This document shows, in pieces, positions 8,758-17,097 of a stretch of 64,000 nt of DNA (within the stretch, counting starts at the first letter, position 1; each line of letters opens with the position of its first letter). The stretch lies in contig CAVZNV010000017.1 in NCBI GenBank assembly GCA_963776735.1, positions 132,323 through 196,322 of the forward strand, read 5' to 3'. This DNA comes from PALSA-612 sp963776735. Lineage in GTDB: Bacteria > Actinomycetota > Thermoleophilia > Gaiellales > Gaiellaceae. A program made the position numbers and the translations under genes. Under the pieces are notes generated by a model. The model saw only the letters and a list, made by a program, of their open reading frames with translations. It was not told the origin of the DNA and did not search any database.

Positions 8758-9734
8758 GCCGCGGCCTCGCGGTACACGTCGGCTGTACGGCGCGCGGTCT
8801 CGGTCCAGTCGAACGCGCGGGCGCGCTCCAGACCGAGCCGGACGAGCTCGTCGCGTCGGGACGCGGCCTCTTCGATGCCGGCCGCGATCGAGGCCGGGTC
8901 GAGCGGGTCGACGAGCACCGCCGCGCCGCCGGCGATCTCCTCGGTCGCGCCACCCCGCGAGGTGACGACCGGCGTGCCGCTCGCCATCGCCTCGACGATC
9001 GGAATCCCGAAGCCCTCCTCCAGCGACGGGTAGGCGAGACAACGCGCGCCGCGGTAGAGCCGGGCGAGCTCATCGTCCGAGACGCGGCCGAGCCGCCGAA
9101 TCAGGTTTCCGTCGAGCCGCACGTCGCCCCAGCCGGCATCGCCGGCGACGCGGAGCTCGACGCCGAGCCGCTGCGTCGCTTCCGCCAGTCGCGCCAGGTT
9201 CTTGCGCGGCTCCAGCGTGCCGACGGCGAGCACGTAGTCGCCCGCCTCCGCTGGACCGTCCGGCGAGAACAGCCTGGACACGCCGTTCGGCACGACGCGG
9301 ATCTTCTCCTCGGGCGTCCCGAGCAGCTCGACGAGCTCGTGCTTCGTGTGCTCGGAGACGGCGATCACGAGCCTCGCCGCCCGCACCACCCGGGACACAC
9401 ACAGGCGGCTGTACTGCCGCGTCCACTGGTTGAAGGTCTCCGGGTGGCGCAGGACGGCAAGGTCGTGAACGGTAACGACGAGCGGGCACGCAGGTGACGC
9501 GAGCGGGCCGCGAAAGGTCGGGCAATGGAGCACGTCGAGCCGCTCGCGGCGGGCGAGGCGCGGGAGGACGAACGGGTACCAGACCGTGTCGCGGTAGACC
9601 GTGTCCGCGCGGCTCCGGCCGCGGTGCGCGAGCCGGACGAACTCGACACCCTCGATCCCGTCGAGCGCCTCGATGTACCGCGCCGTCCCGGCCGCGGTCT
9701 GCTCGAGTGCGGAGACGTCGAGCCCGACGCGCAT
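8754..9734 (-). CDS. GT4 family glycosyltransferase
   Basis: This 326-residue GT-B transferase starts at ATG 9734 (MRVGLDVSALEQTAAGTARY), overlapping the TGA of the upstream gene by one base. It contains the glycine-rich N-terminal loop AAGTARY, VVTVHDLAVL, VVPNGVSRLF, VGTLEPRKNL, RLGRVSDDELARLYRGA and LAYPSLEEGFGIPIVEAMA with the catalytic EX7E glutamates. These are hallmarks of GT4 enzymes that build surface polysaccharides from nucleotide sugars in the cytoplasm. It is a close structural sibling of the genes on both sides. Sugar specificity is unknown. Confidence 0.9.
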   Translation of the reverse strand: MRVGLDVSALEQTAAGTARYIEALDGIEGVEFVRLAHRGRSRADTVYRDTVWYPFVLPRLARRERLDVLHCPTFRGPLASPACPLVVTVHDLAVLRHPETFNQWTRQYSRLCVSRVVRAARLVIAVSEHTKHELVELLGTPEEKIRVVPNGVSRLFSPDGPAEAGDYVLAVGTLEPRKNLARLAEATQRLGVELRVAGDAGWGDVRLDGNLIRRLGRVSDDELARLYRGARCLAYPSLEEGFGIPIVEAMASGTPVVTSRGGATEEIAGGAAVLVDPLDPASIAAGIEEAASRRDELVRLGLERARAFDWTETARRTADVYREAAA

Positions 9735-10804
9735 CAGCCCGCCTCGGAGTATCCGGCCAGGAACGCCTTGCCAGTCCCGAGCCAGGTGAAGCGCGACGCA
9801 TGGGCCAGGCCGCGCTCGACGAACTGCGCGGGATCGGCGAGCGCCTGCTCGAGCGCCGCCGCGAACGCGTCAGGACTCTCCGGATCGGCCCGCAGAGCCA
9901 CGTCCCCGCAGGCCTCGTCCATCGACTCGTGCGACGACGCGACGACGGGGACGCCGCTCGCCATCGCCTCCACGATCGGGATCCCGAAGCCCTCGAACCG
10001 CGACGGATAGGCGAACACCGCAGCGCCGCGGTAGAGCCGCGCCAGCTCGTCGTCGTCGACGAAGCCGAGGCGGACGATGCGCGGGTGGTCGAGGCTGGGC
10101 TGCGCGCCCCAGCCTGCAGCGCCGACGAGCGCCAGCCGCAGGTCGTCGCGGTCGAGCCGGTGGAACGCGTCGACGAGCACGCCGAGGTTCTTGCGCGGCT
10201 CGAGCGTCGCCACGCTGAGCACGTACGGACCGCCGAGATCGGCGCGCTCGCCCTCGGCACGAAACTCCGCGTCGACGCCCGGATACGCGACGCGCACGCG
10301 CTCCCGCGCGACTCCGAGCAGCTCCACCACGTCGCGCGCCGTGAACTCCGAGTTCGCGAACACGACGTCACACCGCTGGGCATCCCGGTACTTGGCCGTG
10401 TGCATCGAGTGCGTCCGCCCCTGCACCCACTCGGGGAAGCGAACCGGCACGAGGTCGTGCACGGTCGTCGCGCGCAGCCCGGCGCGTTGCGGCGGGAACA
10501 TCCAGTCGGAGTAGTGCAGCACGTCGAAGTCCCCGAGGAAGCGCTCCGCCGGCGGCCAGCCCGCGCGACTCCACGCCTGCCGCCACGCGTGCGCGAAGGG
10601 AAGAAACTGGAGCCGCGGCTCGACCGGCATTCCGTTCAGCGCCGCCGGGATCGCCTTCAGCCCCTGCGGGCTCGTCGGTGCGAACGGCACCACCTCGTGC
10701 TCGTCGCCGCCTGCCTCGACCAGACCGGCGAGGGACCCGCGCAGATACCGGCCGATGCCGGAGCGCGGATGCGACAGCGGCGAGACGTCGAACGCGATCC
10801 TCAC
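9734..10804 (-). CDS. GT4 family glycosyltransferase
   Basis: This 356-residue GT-B transferase begins at GTG 10804 (MRIAFDVSPLSHPRSGIGRY), with a 4-base GTGA overlap with the GT-C gene upstream. Typical elements are the loop RSGIGRYLRGSL, TTVHDLVPVRFPEW, VAYPGVDAEF, VATLEPRKNLGVL, RLGFVDDDELARLYRGA and FAYPSRFEGFGIPIVEAMA with the two EX7E glutamates. A longer frame to 11422 exists, but its extra sequence overlaps the GT-C gene in another frame and is not protein-like. Its role is in the same glycan assembly line as the flanking transferases. Confidence 0.9.
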   Translation of the reverse strand: MRIAFDVSPLSHPRSGIGRYLRGSLAGLVEAGGDEHEVVPFAPTSPQGLKAIPAALNGMPVEPRLQFLPFAHAWRQAWSRAGWPPAERFLGDFDVLHYSDWMFPPQRAGLRATTVHDLVPVRFPEWVQGRTHSMHTAKYRDAQRCDVVFANSEFTARDVVELLGVARERVRVAYPGVDAEFRAEGERADLGGPYVLSVATLEPRKNLGVLVDAFHRLDRDDLRLALVGAAGWGAQPSLDHPRIVRLGFVDDDELARLYRGAAVFAYPSRFEGFGIPIVEAMASGVPVVASSHESMDEACGDVALRADPESPDAFAAALEQALADPAQFVERGLAHASRFTWLGTGKAFLAGYSEAG

Positions 10805-12894
10805 TTCGGCGGGACGTAGACGAAGCTGTTGAAGTGCACGCCGAGCTGGCGCGTGTCCGTGACCGGCGGGCCGAGCACGACCGCCGGCACCGCCAGGTTC
10901 GCGATCCGGAAGTGGGCCGTGCATAGATTCCCCTGCGGTGCGAGCGGAACGCGCATCGTCGTCGTCCCGCTGGGGGAAACGAGGGCACGAACAGCCCCCG
11001 ATGTGACCACGTTCGGCGACGTGAACAGGTTCGGGTCGCTCTCCAACTGGACGACGACCGCGCCGCCCTTGCAGTCGAAGCGCGTGTACGTGGCTGTCCG
11101 CCCCGACCAGGTGTCGCCGTACAGCCCGGTCGTGCGCGAGACCTGCTCGAGCGGGCCGTTCACCCGGTAGAGCACCATCCGCTTGTTCACGTCCTGCGCG
11201 AGGATCTTCCCTTTCAGCATCAGAGACGTGTCGGTGAGCGCGTAGCGGGCGCGGATCGGTCGGCCGTTCGGCCCGAGGAGCTTGCCCGTCCGGGCGCTGA
11301 TCGTCACAGGCGTCTCCGCCAGGTCGCCCGGGAGCGGGGCGCCGGTCACGTAGACGGTGCCGACGCTGCGGCTGAAGATCTCGTTCTCCCAGATCGTGAA
11401 CTTGTCGGTGTTGCCGGTCCACACGGCTGCGACCTTCGCGTCGTAGCCGACGGTGCGATCGATCCAGTTTCGCGGCAGCGGCGGCGACGAGATGCCGCCG
11501 AACAGGGACTCCAGCGACTGCTGGTGATGCTTGGCCTGGATCGACGCGGTCGAGACGCAGAAGTAGGCGAGCACGAGCAACGGCAGCACGAACGCATACC
11601 GGCGCGGGGCGAAGAGGAAGAGCAGCCCGGCCGCCGCACAGGCGAAGACGACGACGAGGCCGACGTCGTCGAGGTCGAGCCCCTGCTCGACGAGCCAGCC
11701 GAGCGGGATCAGCGCGATCGTGTCCGAGAGCGCGTTCAGGCCGATGAAGCTCGCGTACGGCAGCGCGCCCGGCAGCGCAGCGGCCACGATGATCGCCGCG
11801 GTCGCGAGCGCGGTTCCCCGCGGCAGCCCGCGTTCAATCCAGACGAGCAGCGCGATCAGGAACAGCGGCGCGACATAGAACATGTTCCGCTCCTCGACGC
11901 GGAACGACTGCTCGGACGCGAAGATCGCCACCTCGAGGACGAGCCAGAAGCTGACGGCGACGGTCGCGGCGACGAAGATCCGCTCGGCCCGCGGCAGCGA
12001 CCGCAGCCCGAGCGCGAGCACGAGCAGCGCCGCGAACGGCAGCACGCCGAGGGAGAGGTCGAGCTCGGAGACGTGGTAGAGGAACCAGCGCGTCACGTCG
12101 CCTGCCGAGTAGTGCGACGTGCTCGCCACCTGGTAGGCGCCGAGGATCCCGAAGATCGACCGCCCGCGAGCCACTTGCACGAGGATCACGAGGGCGGCGC
12201 CGCCCGCGGCGAGCAGGTACATGAGCCGGTAGCGCCTGAACGCCTCACGGCCCATCATCAGGAGCGGTGCGGTCAGGATCGCCGGCGCGATCGCGATCGC
12301 CTGCGCTCGGGTCAGGAACGCGAACAGGCACGTGCCGACGAGCACGGCGGTGTTCGCGAGCGTCGGCTTGTCGAGCCAGACGAGCAGCGCGAGGACGGTC
12401 GCCAGGAAGATCGGATAGAACGCGTTCTCGGTCATCAGGGTGCCCGTGTAGACCATCGACGGGACCGCAACCGCGAATGCCGCCGCCGCGATCGAGAGCC
12501 ACGGGCCGAGCATCCGGCGGGCGATGAAGTACGTCGGGATCGCGGCCAGCGACATGACCAGCGAGTTGATCCCCTTCGCAGCCGCGTACGCGTCCGGGAT
12601 CGACCGGAACGCCGCCCAGGCCGGGGAGATCAGGATCGGATAGACGTAGCCGTAGGAGCCGGTCGACACGTCGCGGACGAGAAAGTGGCCGCCCGAGGCG
12701 AAGCTCTTGGCCAGCTCGGAGTAGATGAGCTCGTCGACCATGATCCACGGCGCGACGATCTCGCGCGTGAGCACGTAGCGGACGCCGGCCGAGACGACGA
12801 CGATCGCCGTCAGCCAGGCCCAGACGGGAATCGCACGCGCGCGCGCCCAGGCGCGGTCGCGGGCGCGCCCGGCGACGGCTGTCTCAACCGCCAA
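10801..12894 (-). CDS. GT-C type membrane glycosyltransferase
   Basis: This 697-residue polytopic protein has about a dozen hydrophobic helices in the first 470 residues and a globular extracytoplasmic tail. The first outer loop carries the acidic pair in WIMVDELIYSELAKSF, the position of the catalytic acidic residue in GT-C enzymes that use polyprenyl-phosphate sugars. It is an intact paralogue of the frameshifted gene at 3998-6224, sharing the VDEL motif, ISPAWA and RVEERNMFYVAPL (RVEERNVIYLVPL there). The start is TTG at 12894 with GAGG upstream, overlapping the end of the previous gene by 11 bases. It probably adds a sugar to the lipid-linked glycan outside the membrane. Confidence 0.85.
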   Translation of the reverse strand: MAVETAVAGRARDRAWARARAIPVWAWLTAIVVVSAGVRYVLTREIVAPWIMVDELIYSELAKSFASGGHFLVRDVSTGSYGYVYPILISPAWAAFRSIPDAYAAAKGINSLVMSLAAIPTYFIARRMLGPWLSIAAAAFAVAVPSMVYTGTLMTENAFYPIFLATVLALLVWLDKPTLANTAVLVGTCLFAFLTRAQAIAIAPAILTAPLLMMGREAFRRYRLMYLLAAGGAALVILVQVARGRSIFGILGAYQVASTSHYSAGDVTRWFLYHVSELDLSLGVLPFAALLVLALGLRSLPRAERIFVAATVAVSFWLVLEVAIFASEQSFRVEERNMFYVAPLFLIALLVWIERGLPRGTALATAAIIVAAALPGALPYASFIGLNALSDTIALIPLGWLVEQGLDLDDVGLVVVFACAAAGLLFLFAPRRYAFVLPLLVLAYFCVSTASIQAKHHQQSLESLFGGISSPPLPRNWIDRTVGYDAKVAAVWTGNTDKFTIWENEIFSRSVGTVYVTGAPLPGDLAETPVTISARTGKLLGPNGRPIRARYALTDTSLMLKGKILAQDVNKRMVLYRVNGPLEQVSRTTGLYGDTWSGRTATYTRFDCKGGAVVVQLESDPNLFTSPNVVTSGAVRALVSPSGTTTMRVPLAPQGNLCTAHFRIANLAVPAVVLGPPVTDTRQLGVHFNSFVYVPPK

Positions 12895-14101
12895 GCTCGA
12901 CCTCGTCCAGCCGTGCCTTCAGCTCGCGCGCAGCCGGGTCGTCGGCGCCGATCCCCACGTCGGCGGCGGCCTCGGCGACCTCGCGCAACGTCGCGTCGCG
13001 AACGGCCTCGCCGCCCGCGGCCTGCTCGAGCGCGGCCACGTACAGATCGGCCACCCTTGGCAGCGCGTGGTCGCGCTCGACGAGCTCTCGCGCCGCCCTG
13101 CCCATGGCCTCGCGGCGGGCCGGATCGTCTGCGAGCGCTTCGAGCGCCGCGGCCACCGTCACGACCTCGCGCTCGTCGACCGGCACCTTGATCGCGACCG
13201 AGTCCGGCAGCTCGGAGAACCAGCCGACGTCGGATACGACGAGCGGCTTGCCGAGCGACAGCGCGCGGATCGCCGAGCCGGACGTCTCGCCCATCGTCGG
13301 CGAACGAAGCGAGACGATCGCTTCGCACGCCGCCATCAGCGACCAGAGCCGCTCCTCCGTCACGTAGTCGTCGCGGATCACGCCTTCGGGGAGGTCGAGC
13401 CCGGTCAGCCGAGACGAGAGCGCGCCGACGAGCAGCAACCGCGCGCCCGGTCGTGAGGCGTGCACGCGCGCGAAAGCCGCGAGCAGCTGCGGGATCCGCT
13501 TGCTGTCGTTCAGGTGCCCGAAGCAGCCGAAGAGCGGATCGCCCTCCACCTCGGCAGGAGCGACGGTGGGCAGCGGCCAGGCCGGGTGCGGAATTCGGTG
13601 GATCGGCCGGTCGAAGCCTGCGGCTCTTGCGCGCTGCTCGACGAACTCGGAGTGCACGATCAGCGCGGTCGCGTTCGCGAGCACATCACCGGCCAGCGGG
13701 AACGCCTCCGGGCGGTTCTCCCAGAGCGGCGGGATGCGACCGTCGATCACGCCGTATGCGAGTAGTCGCCCCGCCAGGCCATGGCCGCGCTCCATGGCGT
13801 CGAGGTAGCCGCGCGCGTCGCCGCGGGCCAGCGTCAGCCCGGCGACGAGGTGGTGGAGCACGAACTCGTGCAGGACGACGACGCCGGGCCGCGCGGCGAG
13901 CTCTCGGGCGATCCAGCCGTGCGCCTCCGGGTCGTTGCCGATGTGGTAGAGCGAGACGTCGGCGCTCGGCGCGCGGCGGAAGCGTCCCGGCCGGGCCAGG
14001 ACGACGTCGATCCGCTGCTCGAGCTCGGGCAGGAGCAATGCGCTGTAGTCGGCCACCCCGGAGCGCGAGGGCGGCAAGGGCGAGTAGTACGCGACCTTCA
14101 C
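12884..14101 (-). CDS. GT4 family glycosyltransferase
   Basis: This 405-residue protein begins MKVAYYSPLPPSRSGVADYS, a well-known N-terminus of GT4 enzymes in exopolysaccharide loci. The C-terminal half has FGCFGHLNDSKRIPQLL, a strand-helix turn that binds the nucleotide, and SLRSPTMGETSGSAIRALS in place of the usual EX7E stretch; only the first glutamate of the usual pair is obvious. The GTG start at 14101 overlaps the upstream TGA. The tail after about residue 350 is helical and alanine-rich. Substrates are unknown. Confidence 0.85.
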   Translation of the reverse strand: MKVAYYSPLPPSRSGVADYSALLLPELEQRIDVVLARPGRFRRAPSADVSLYHIGNDPEAHGWIARELAARPGVVVLHEFVLHHLVAGLTLARGDARGYLDAMERGHGLAGRLLAYGVIDGRIPPLWENRPEAFPLAGDVLANATALIVHSEFVEQRARAAGFDRPIHRIPHPAWPLPTVAPAEVEGDPLFGCFGHLNDSKRIPQLLAAFARVHASRPGARLLLVGALSSRLTGLDLPEGVIRDDYVTEERLWSLMAACEAIVSLRSPTMGETSGSAIRALSLGKPLVVSDVGWFSELPDSVAIKVPVDEREVVTVAAALEALADDPARREAMGRAARELVERDHALPRVADLYVAALEQAAGGEAVRDATLREVAEAAADVGIGADDPAARELKARLDEVELGG

Positions 14102-15096
14102 GCGAGCAGCCTGTCGATCGCGCGGTCCCACGTGACCTGCTCGGCCAGGGCCTTGCCGGCCTTGCCCCAGGCGCGCGCCTCGTCCTCGCCGATCGCGAGC
14201 GCGCCGGCGATCCCCTCGACGGTCGGCTCGACCACGCGCCCCGTCTCGCGCTCGCGCACGACGTCGAGCGGACCGCCCGCGTCCGTCGTCGTCACGACCG
14301 GCTTCTCGGACAGGAACGCCTCGAACGGCACCATTCCGAAGTCCTCGTCCACCGGCGCGTAGTAGACGGCCCGGCAACGCGCGTACAGGTCGGCGAGCTC
14401 GTCCTCCGGGATCCGACCCGTGAAACGCACCCGCCCGTTGGCGAGCGCTTCGAGCCGGCCGCGGTCGGGCCCGTCGCCGACGATCACGACCTCGACGCCC
14501 TCACGTGCCGCCGCCTCGATCAGCAGGTCGATGCGCTTCGCCCGGTCGAGCCGGTTGACCGAGAGGACGAACGGCTCGTAGCCGTCGGTGCGGTAGGCGA
14601 GCTCCTGCGGCGGGTGCGGGAGCACCTCTGCCTCGAGCCCGGTCGAGCGGCGAAGCCTGGCCGCGACGTTCCCGGACGTCGCGAACAGCTTCCGCGCCTC
14701 GCCGAGGGCCACTTCGTCGAGCCGCTGGATGCGCCGCCGCAGCGCGCGGTCCTCCGCCGACTCCGAGAACTGCCCGAGGTCCGTGCGGTCGAGCTCGTAC
14801 GCCTGCCGGAACTGGTGGAGCAGCCAGACGACCTTGTTCGGGTGGCGGACGCAGTAGGACGGGAACTTCGTGGCGACGACCAGATCGATCGGCCTCCCGT
14901 CGGTCTCGGTCAGATCGAGCAGCCGCCAGAGAAATGCCTGCGTGAGGACGCGCGGCCCCGGATACCACTTGAACGGCACGGAGACGATCTCCGCCTCGTG
15001 CCCGCGCTCGCCGAGCCTGCGCACGAGCTCGTCCGTGAAAATCTCGGCACCCCCGCGCGCGAACGGCACCTGCGGGCGACACACGGCGATCCTCAT
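14098..15096 (-). CDS. GT4 family glycosyltransferase, first gene of operon
   Basis: This 332-residue GT-B transferase starts at ATG 15096 (MRIAVCRPQVPFARGGAEIF). It shows the N-terminal GGAE loop, VLSVNRLDRAKRIDLLIEAA, VIVGDGPDRGRLEAL, FTGRIPEDELADLYARC and YYAPVDEDFGMVPFEAFLSEKPVVTT, with the first catalytic glutamate conserved as aspartate-glutamate. It is the first gene of the seven-gene minus-strand transferase operon running down to 6977; a strong hairpin at 15107-15135 separates it from the methyltransferase gene upstream. No convincing promoter was seen between the hairpin and the start. Confidence 0.88.
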   Translation of the reverse strand: MRIAVCRPQVPFARGGAEIFTDELVRRLGERGHEAEIVSVPFKWYPGPRVLTQAFLWRLLDLTETDGRPIDLVVATKFPSYCVRHPNKVVWLLHQFRQAYELDRTDLGQFSESAEDRALRRRIQRLDEVALGEARKLFATSGNVAARLRRSTGLEAEVLPHPPQELAYRTDGYEPFVLSVNRLDRAKRIDLLIEAAAREGVEVVIVGDGPDRGRLEALANGRVRFTGRIPEDELADLYARCRAVYYAPVDEDFGMVPFEAFLSEKPVVTTTDAGGPLDVVRERETGRVVEPTVEGIAGALAIGEDEARAWGKAGKALAEQVTWDRAIDRLLA

Positions 15097-15106
15097 CGCC
15101 GTGCTT

Positions 15107-15135
15107 CACGGGGGAAACAGCCGGTTTCCCCCGTG
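15107..15135. terminator. Perfect 12-bp hairpin, likely terminator
   Basis: Arms CACGGGGGAAAC (15107-15118) and GTTTCCCCCGTG (15124-15135) pair perfectly around a five-base loop. No U-tract follows on either strand. It lies between the end of the methyltransferase gene (15248, minus) and the start of the glycosyltransferase operon (15096, minus), so it probably ends the upstream transcript or acts as a leader structure for the operon. A hairpin with nearly the same arms lies at 58727-58755. Confidence 0.5.
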
Positions 15136-15247
15136 TGCCCCCTTCCCCTTCGTAGCGCGTTTCCGACGTCCCGAGCTACGTCCCGGCCAAGCCGGGACTC
15201 CGCGGCAACTCGACGAGTGTGGCCGCTGACGAGCGGGTCGAGCGTCG

Positions 15248-16384
15248 TCATGTGCGCGCCAGGATGGCGTAGTCCAAAGGAGCGAACAGGATGTCGTTCA
15301 GCTTGCCGACATTGGCGGCGATCACCGGGTCGTCCGGGAGCGCGAGCCGCTCGGCGGGCTCGTTCAGGAAGCGCGTCTCCACCTCGCGGAAGCCGGCCTG
15401 CCGCGCGAGCAGGACAAGCGTTTCGGGCACGAGCGGCTGCGAATGGGTGAGGTCGGCGAAGTAGTTACGGAGCGCGAGCGGCGAGAGCGGGTTGATCGTC
15501 TCTGCGACGAGCAGTCCGCCCGGCCTGAGCTTGCGTGCGGCCAGCTCGAGCACGCGCACGAGAGCCGTAGGCGGCAGGTGCTCGACCACCTGCGCGGCGA
15601 AGACCGCACCCAGCGAGCCGTCCTCGAGCCCTTCGAGATACGCGACGGCGTCCGCCTGCTCGACGTCGAGCCCCTCGCCGCGCGCGTACGCGACCATGTC
15701 GGCGTCGGCGTCGATCCCGCGCGCCTCGACGCCCGCCTGCTTCAGCACCGACAGCAGCTCCCCGCGACCGCAGCCGACGTCGAGCACCGGCGCGGCGTCG
15801 CGCAGATCGTCGAGGTAGGCGCGCTGGCGCTCGCGCACCGACTCCGTCGAGCCGCGCATCTTCGCCTCGTACGCGAAGTAGTCCGGAAACGCTGCCGCGG
15901 CGGGCTGGGCGGCGACCGTCCGCGGCACGACGATGCCGCTCGGCGTCACCGGACGACGCTCGACACGCGCGAGACGCTCCTCGAGCTCGACGGCCGCTCG
16001 GTGAGCCGCCTGCTCGGCGGTGGAGGCGCGATCGGCGCGCTCCGAGAGCTCGTCGACGAGCTTCAGCAGCGCGTCGTTGTACCCGCGCTGCTCGGCCGCC
16101 AGCGGCTCCACGTACCAGCGGAGAAAGGGCCGCAGCGCCTTCTTGACGCCGTAGGCGACGAAGCCCCTGGCGCCGGGCCGGCGCCGCAGCGGCCGCTCGG
16201 CCGACACCGGCCACAACCGCTCCGCCTGGTTCCGCCACGCGATCCGCCCGTCGGAGCCGTTCGAGGGAGGTGCGCCGCCCCAGCGGACCTCGTCCTGAAG
16301 ACGGGCGAAGAGCGCATCGACGTCGACTTCATCCTGCGGCAAAATCCCCGCAGGAGCAGGGATTTTATCTGACTCGGAGGGCAC
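15248..16384 (-). CDS. SAM-dependent methyltransferase with long N-terminal extension
   Basis: This 378-residue protein has a C-terminal class I methyltransferase domain (about residues 190-378) with VLDVGCGRGELLSVLKQAG, the acidic residue in ARGIDADADMV, and FAAQVVEHLPPTALVRVL then LRPGGLLVAETINP. The first 190 residues include a helical, possibly coiled segment rich in glutamate and alanine (residues about 110-150). Such proteins occur in polysaccharide loci next to glycosyltransferases, where they methylate the glycan end. GTG at 16384 is chosen because the longer start at 16471 would run into the divergent gene at 16444. The actual acceptor is not known. Confidence 0.8.
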   Translation of the reverse strand: MPSESDKIPAPAGILPQDEVDVDALFARLQDEVRWGGAPPSNGSDGRIAWRNQAERLWPVSAERPLRRRPGARGFVAYGVKKALRPFLRWYVEPLAAEQRGYNDALLKLVDELSERADRASTAEQAAHRAAVELEERLARVERRPVTPSGIVVPRTVAAQPAAAAFPDYFAYEAKMRGSTESVRERQRAYLDDLRDAAPVLDVGCGRGELLSVLKQAGVEARGIDADADMVAYARGEGLDVEQADAVAYLEGLEDGSLGAVFAAQVVEHLPPTALVRVLELAARKLRPGGLLVAETINPLSPLALRNYFADLTHSQPLVPETLVLLARQAGFREVETRFLNEPAERLALPDDPVIAANVGKLNDILFAPLDYAILART

Positions 16385-16443
16385 CCGCGAATCATAGCCG
16401 GGGCCTGTTACGACGTCGTTAGCGGACGCGGTACGCTCGTGGG

Positions 16444-17097
16444 GTGAGTCACCACACGCACGCCCACTCACACGGCCGACACGGGCACTCGCACGGCGTC
16501 GTGGATCCGGCGATCGTGCGCTCGCACGCCGGTGTTCGTGCGGTCGCGCTCAGCCTCGCCGTCCTGGCCGTAACGGCAACTGTCCAGACGGTGATCTACA
16601 CGTTCACGTCGAGCGTCTCGCTGCTCGCCGACCTGATCCACAACTTCGGCGACGCGTCGACGGCGATCCCGCTCGGCGCCGCGTTCCTCCTGCGCAGCGC
16701 GAAGGCGGAGCGCTGGTCGGGACTTGCAGTCGTGATCGCGATCTTCGTCAGCGCGTGCGTGGCGCTCGTCCAGACGATCATGCGCTTCATCCACCCGCAG
16801 CACCTCACCCACCTCTGGTGGCTTGCCGCCGCGGGAGTGATCGGCTTCGTCGGGAACGAGGTCGCCGCACGCATCCGCACGCGCGCGGGAAAGCGCCTCG
16901 ACAGTCCCGCCCTGCTCGCGGACGGCGACCACGCGCGGGCTGACGGCTATGTCAGCCTGGCGGTGCTGGTCGTGGCCGGCGCCGCCGCGATCGGCTGGGA
17001 GCGGGTCGACCCGGTGATCGGGCTCGTGATCACGCTGGTGATCCTGCGGATCACGTGGCAGGCCTGGCACACGATTCGCGGCCACGACCACCACTAG
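16444..17097 (+). CDS. Cation diffusion facilitator (CDF) family metal efflux protein
   Basis: This is a membrane transporter that exports divalent metals (probably zinc) in exchange for protons. It has a histidine-rich start (MSHHTHAHSHGRHGHSHG), histidines also at the C-terminus (GHDHH), and metal-site motifs HNFGD (HxxxD in helix 2, residues 66-70) and DHARAD (HxxxD in helix 5); this pair is typical of zinc-preferring members. At 217 residues it stops after the last helix and lacks the usual cytoplasmic C-terminal domain of about 80 residues. The start is GTG. It ends one base into the start of the next gene (TAGTG), so the two are probably co-transcribed. Confidence 0.88.
   Translation: MSHHTHAHSHGRHGHSHGVVDPAIVRSHAGVRAVALSLAVLAVTATVQTVIYTFTSSVSLLADLIHNFGDASTAIPLGAAFLLRSAKAERWSGLAVVIAIFVSACVALVQTIMRFIHPQHLTHLWWLAAAGVIGFVGNEVAARIRTRAGKRLDSPALLADGDHARADGYVSLAVLVVAGAAAIGWERVDPVIGLVITLVILRITWQAWHTIRGHDHH

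Noticed and set aside
11524..13191. A 555-residue plus-strand frame opposite the GT-C gene
   Set aside because: Highly charged antisense shadow without domain similarity.
16341..16366. Hairpin AAAATCCC...GGGATTTT
   Set aside because: It lies within the first codons of the methyltransferase gene and encodes DKIPAPAGIL; it could affect translation but is not supported as a terminator.
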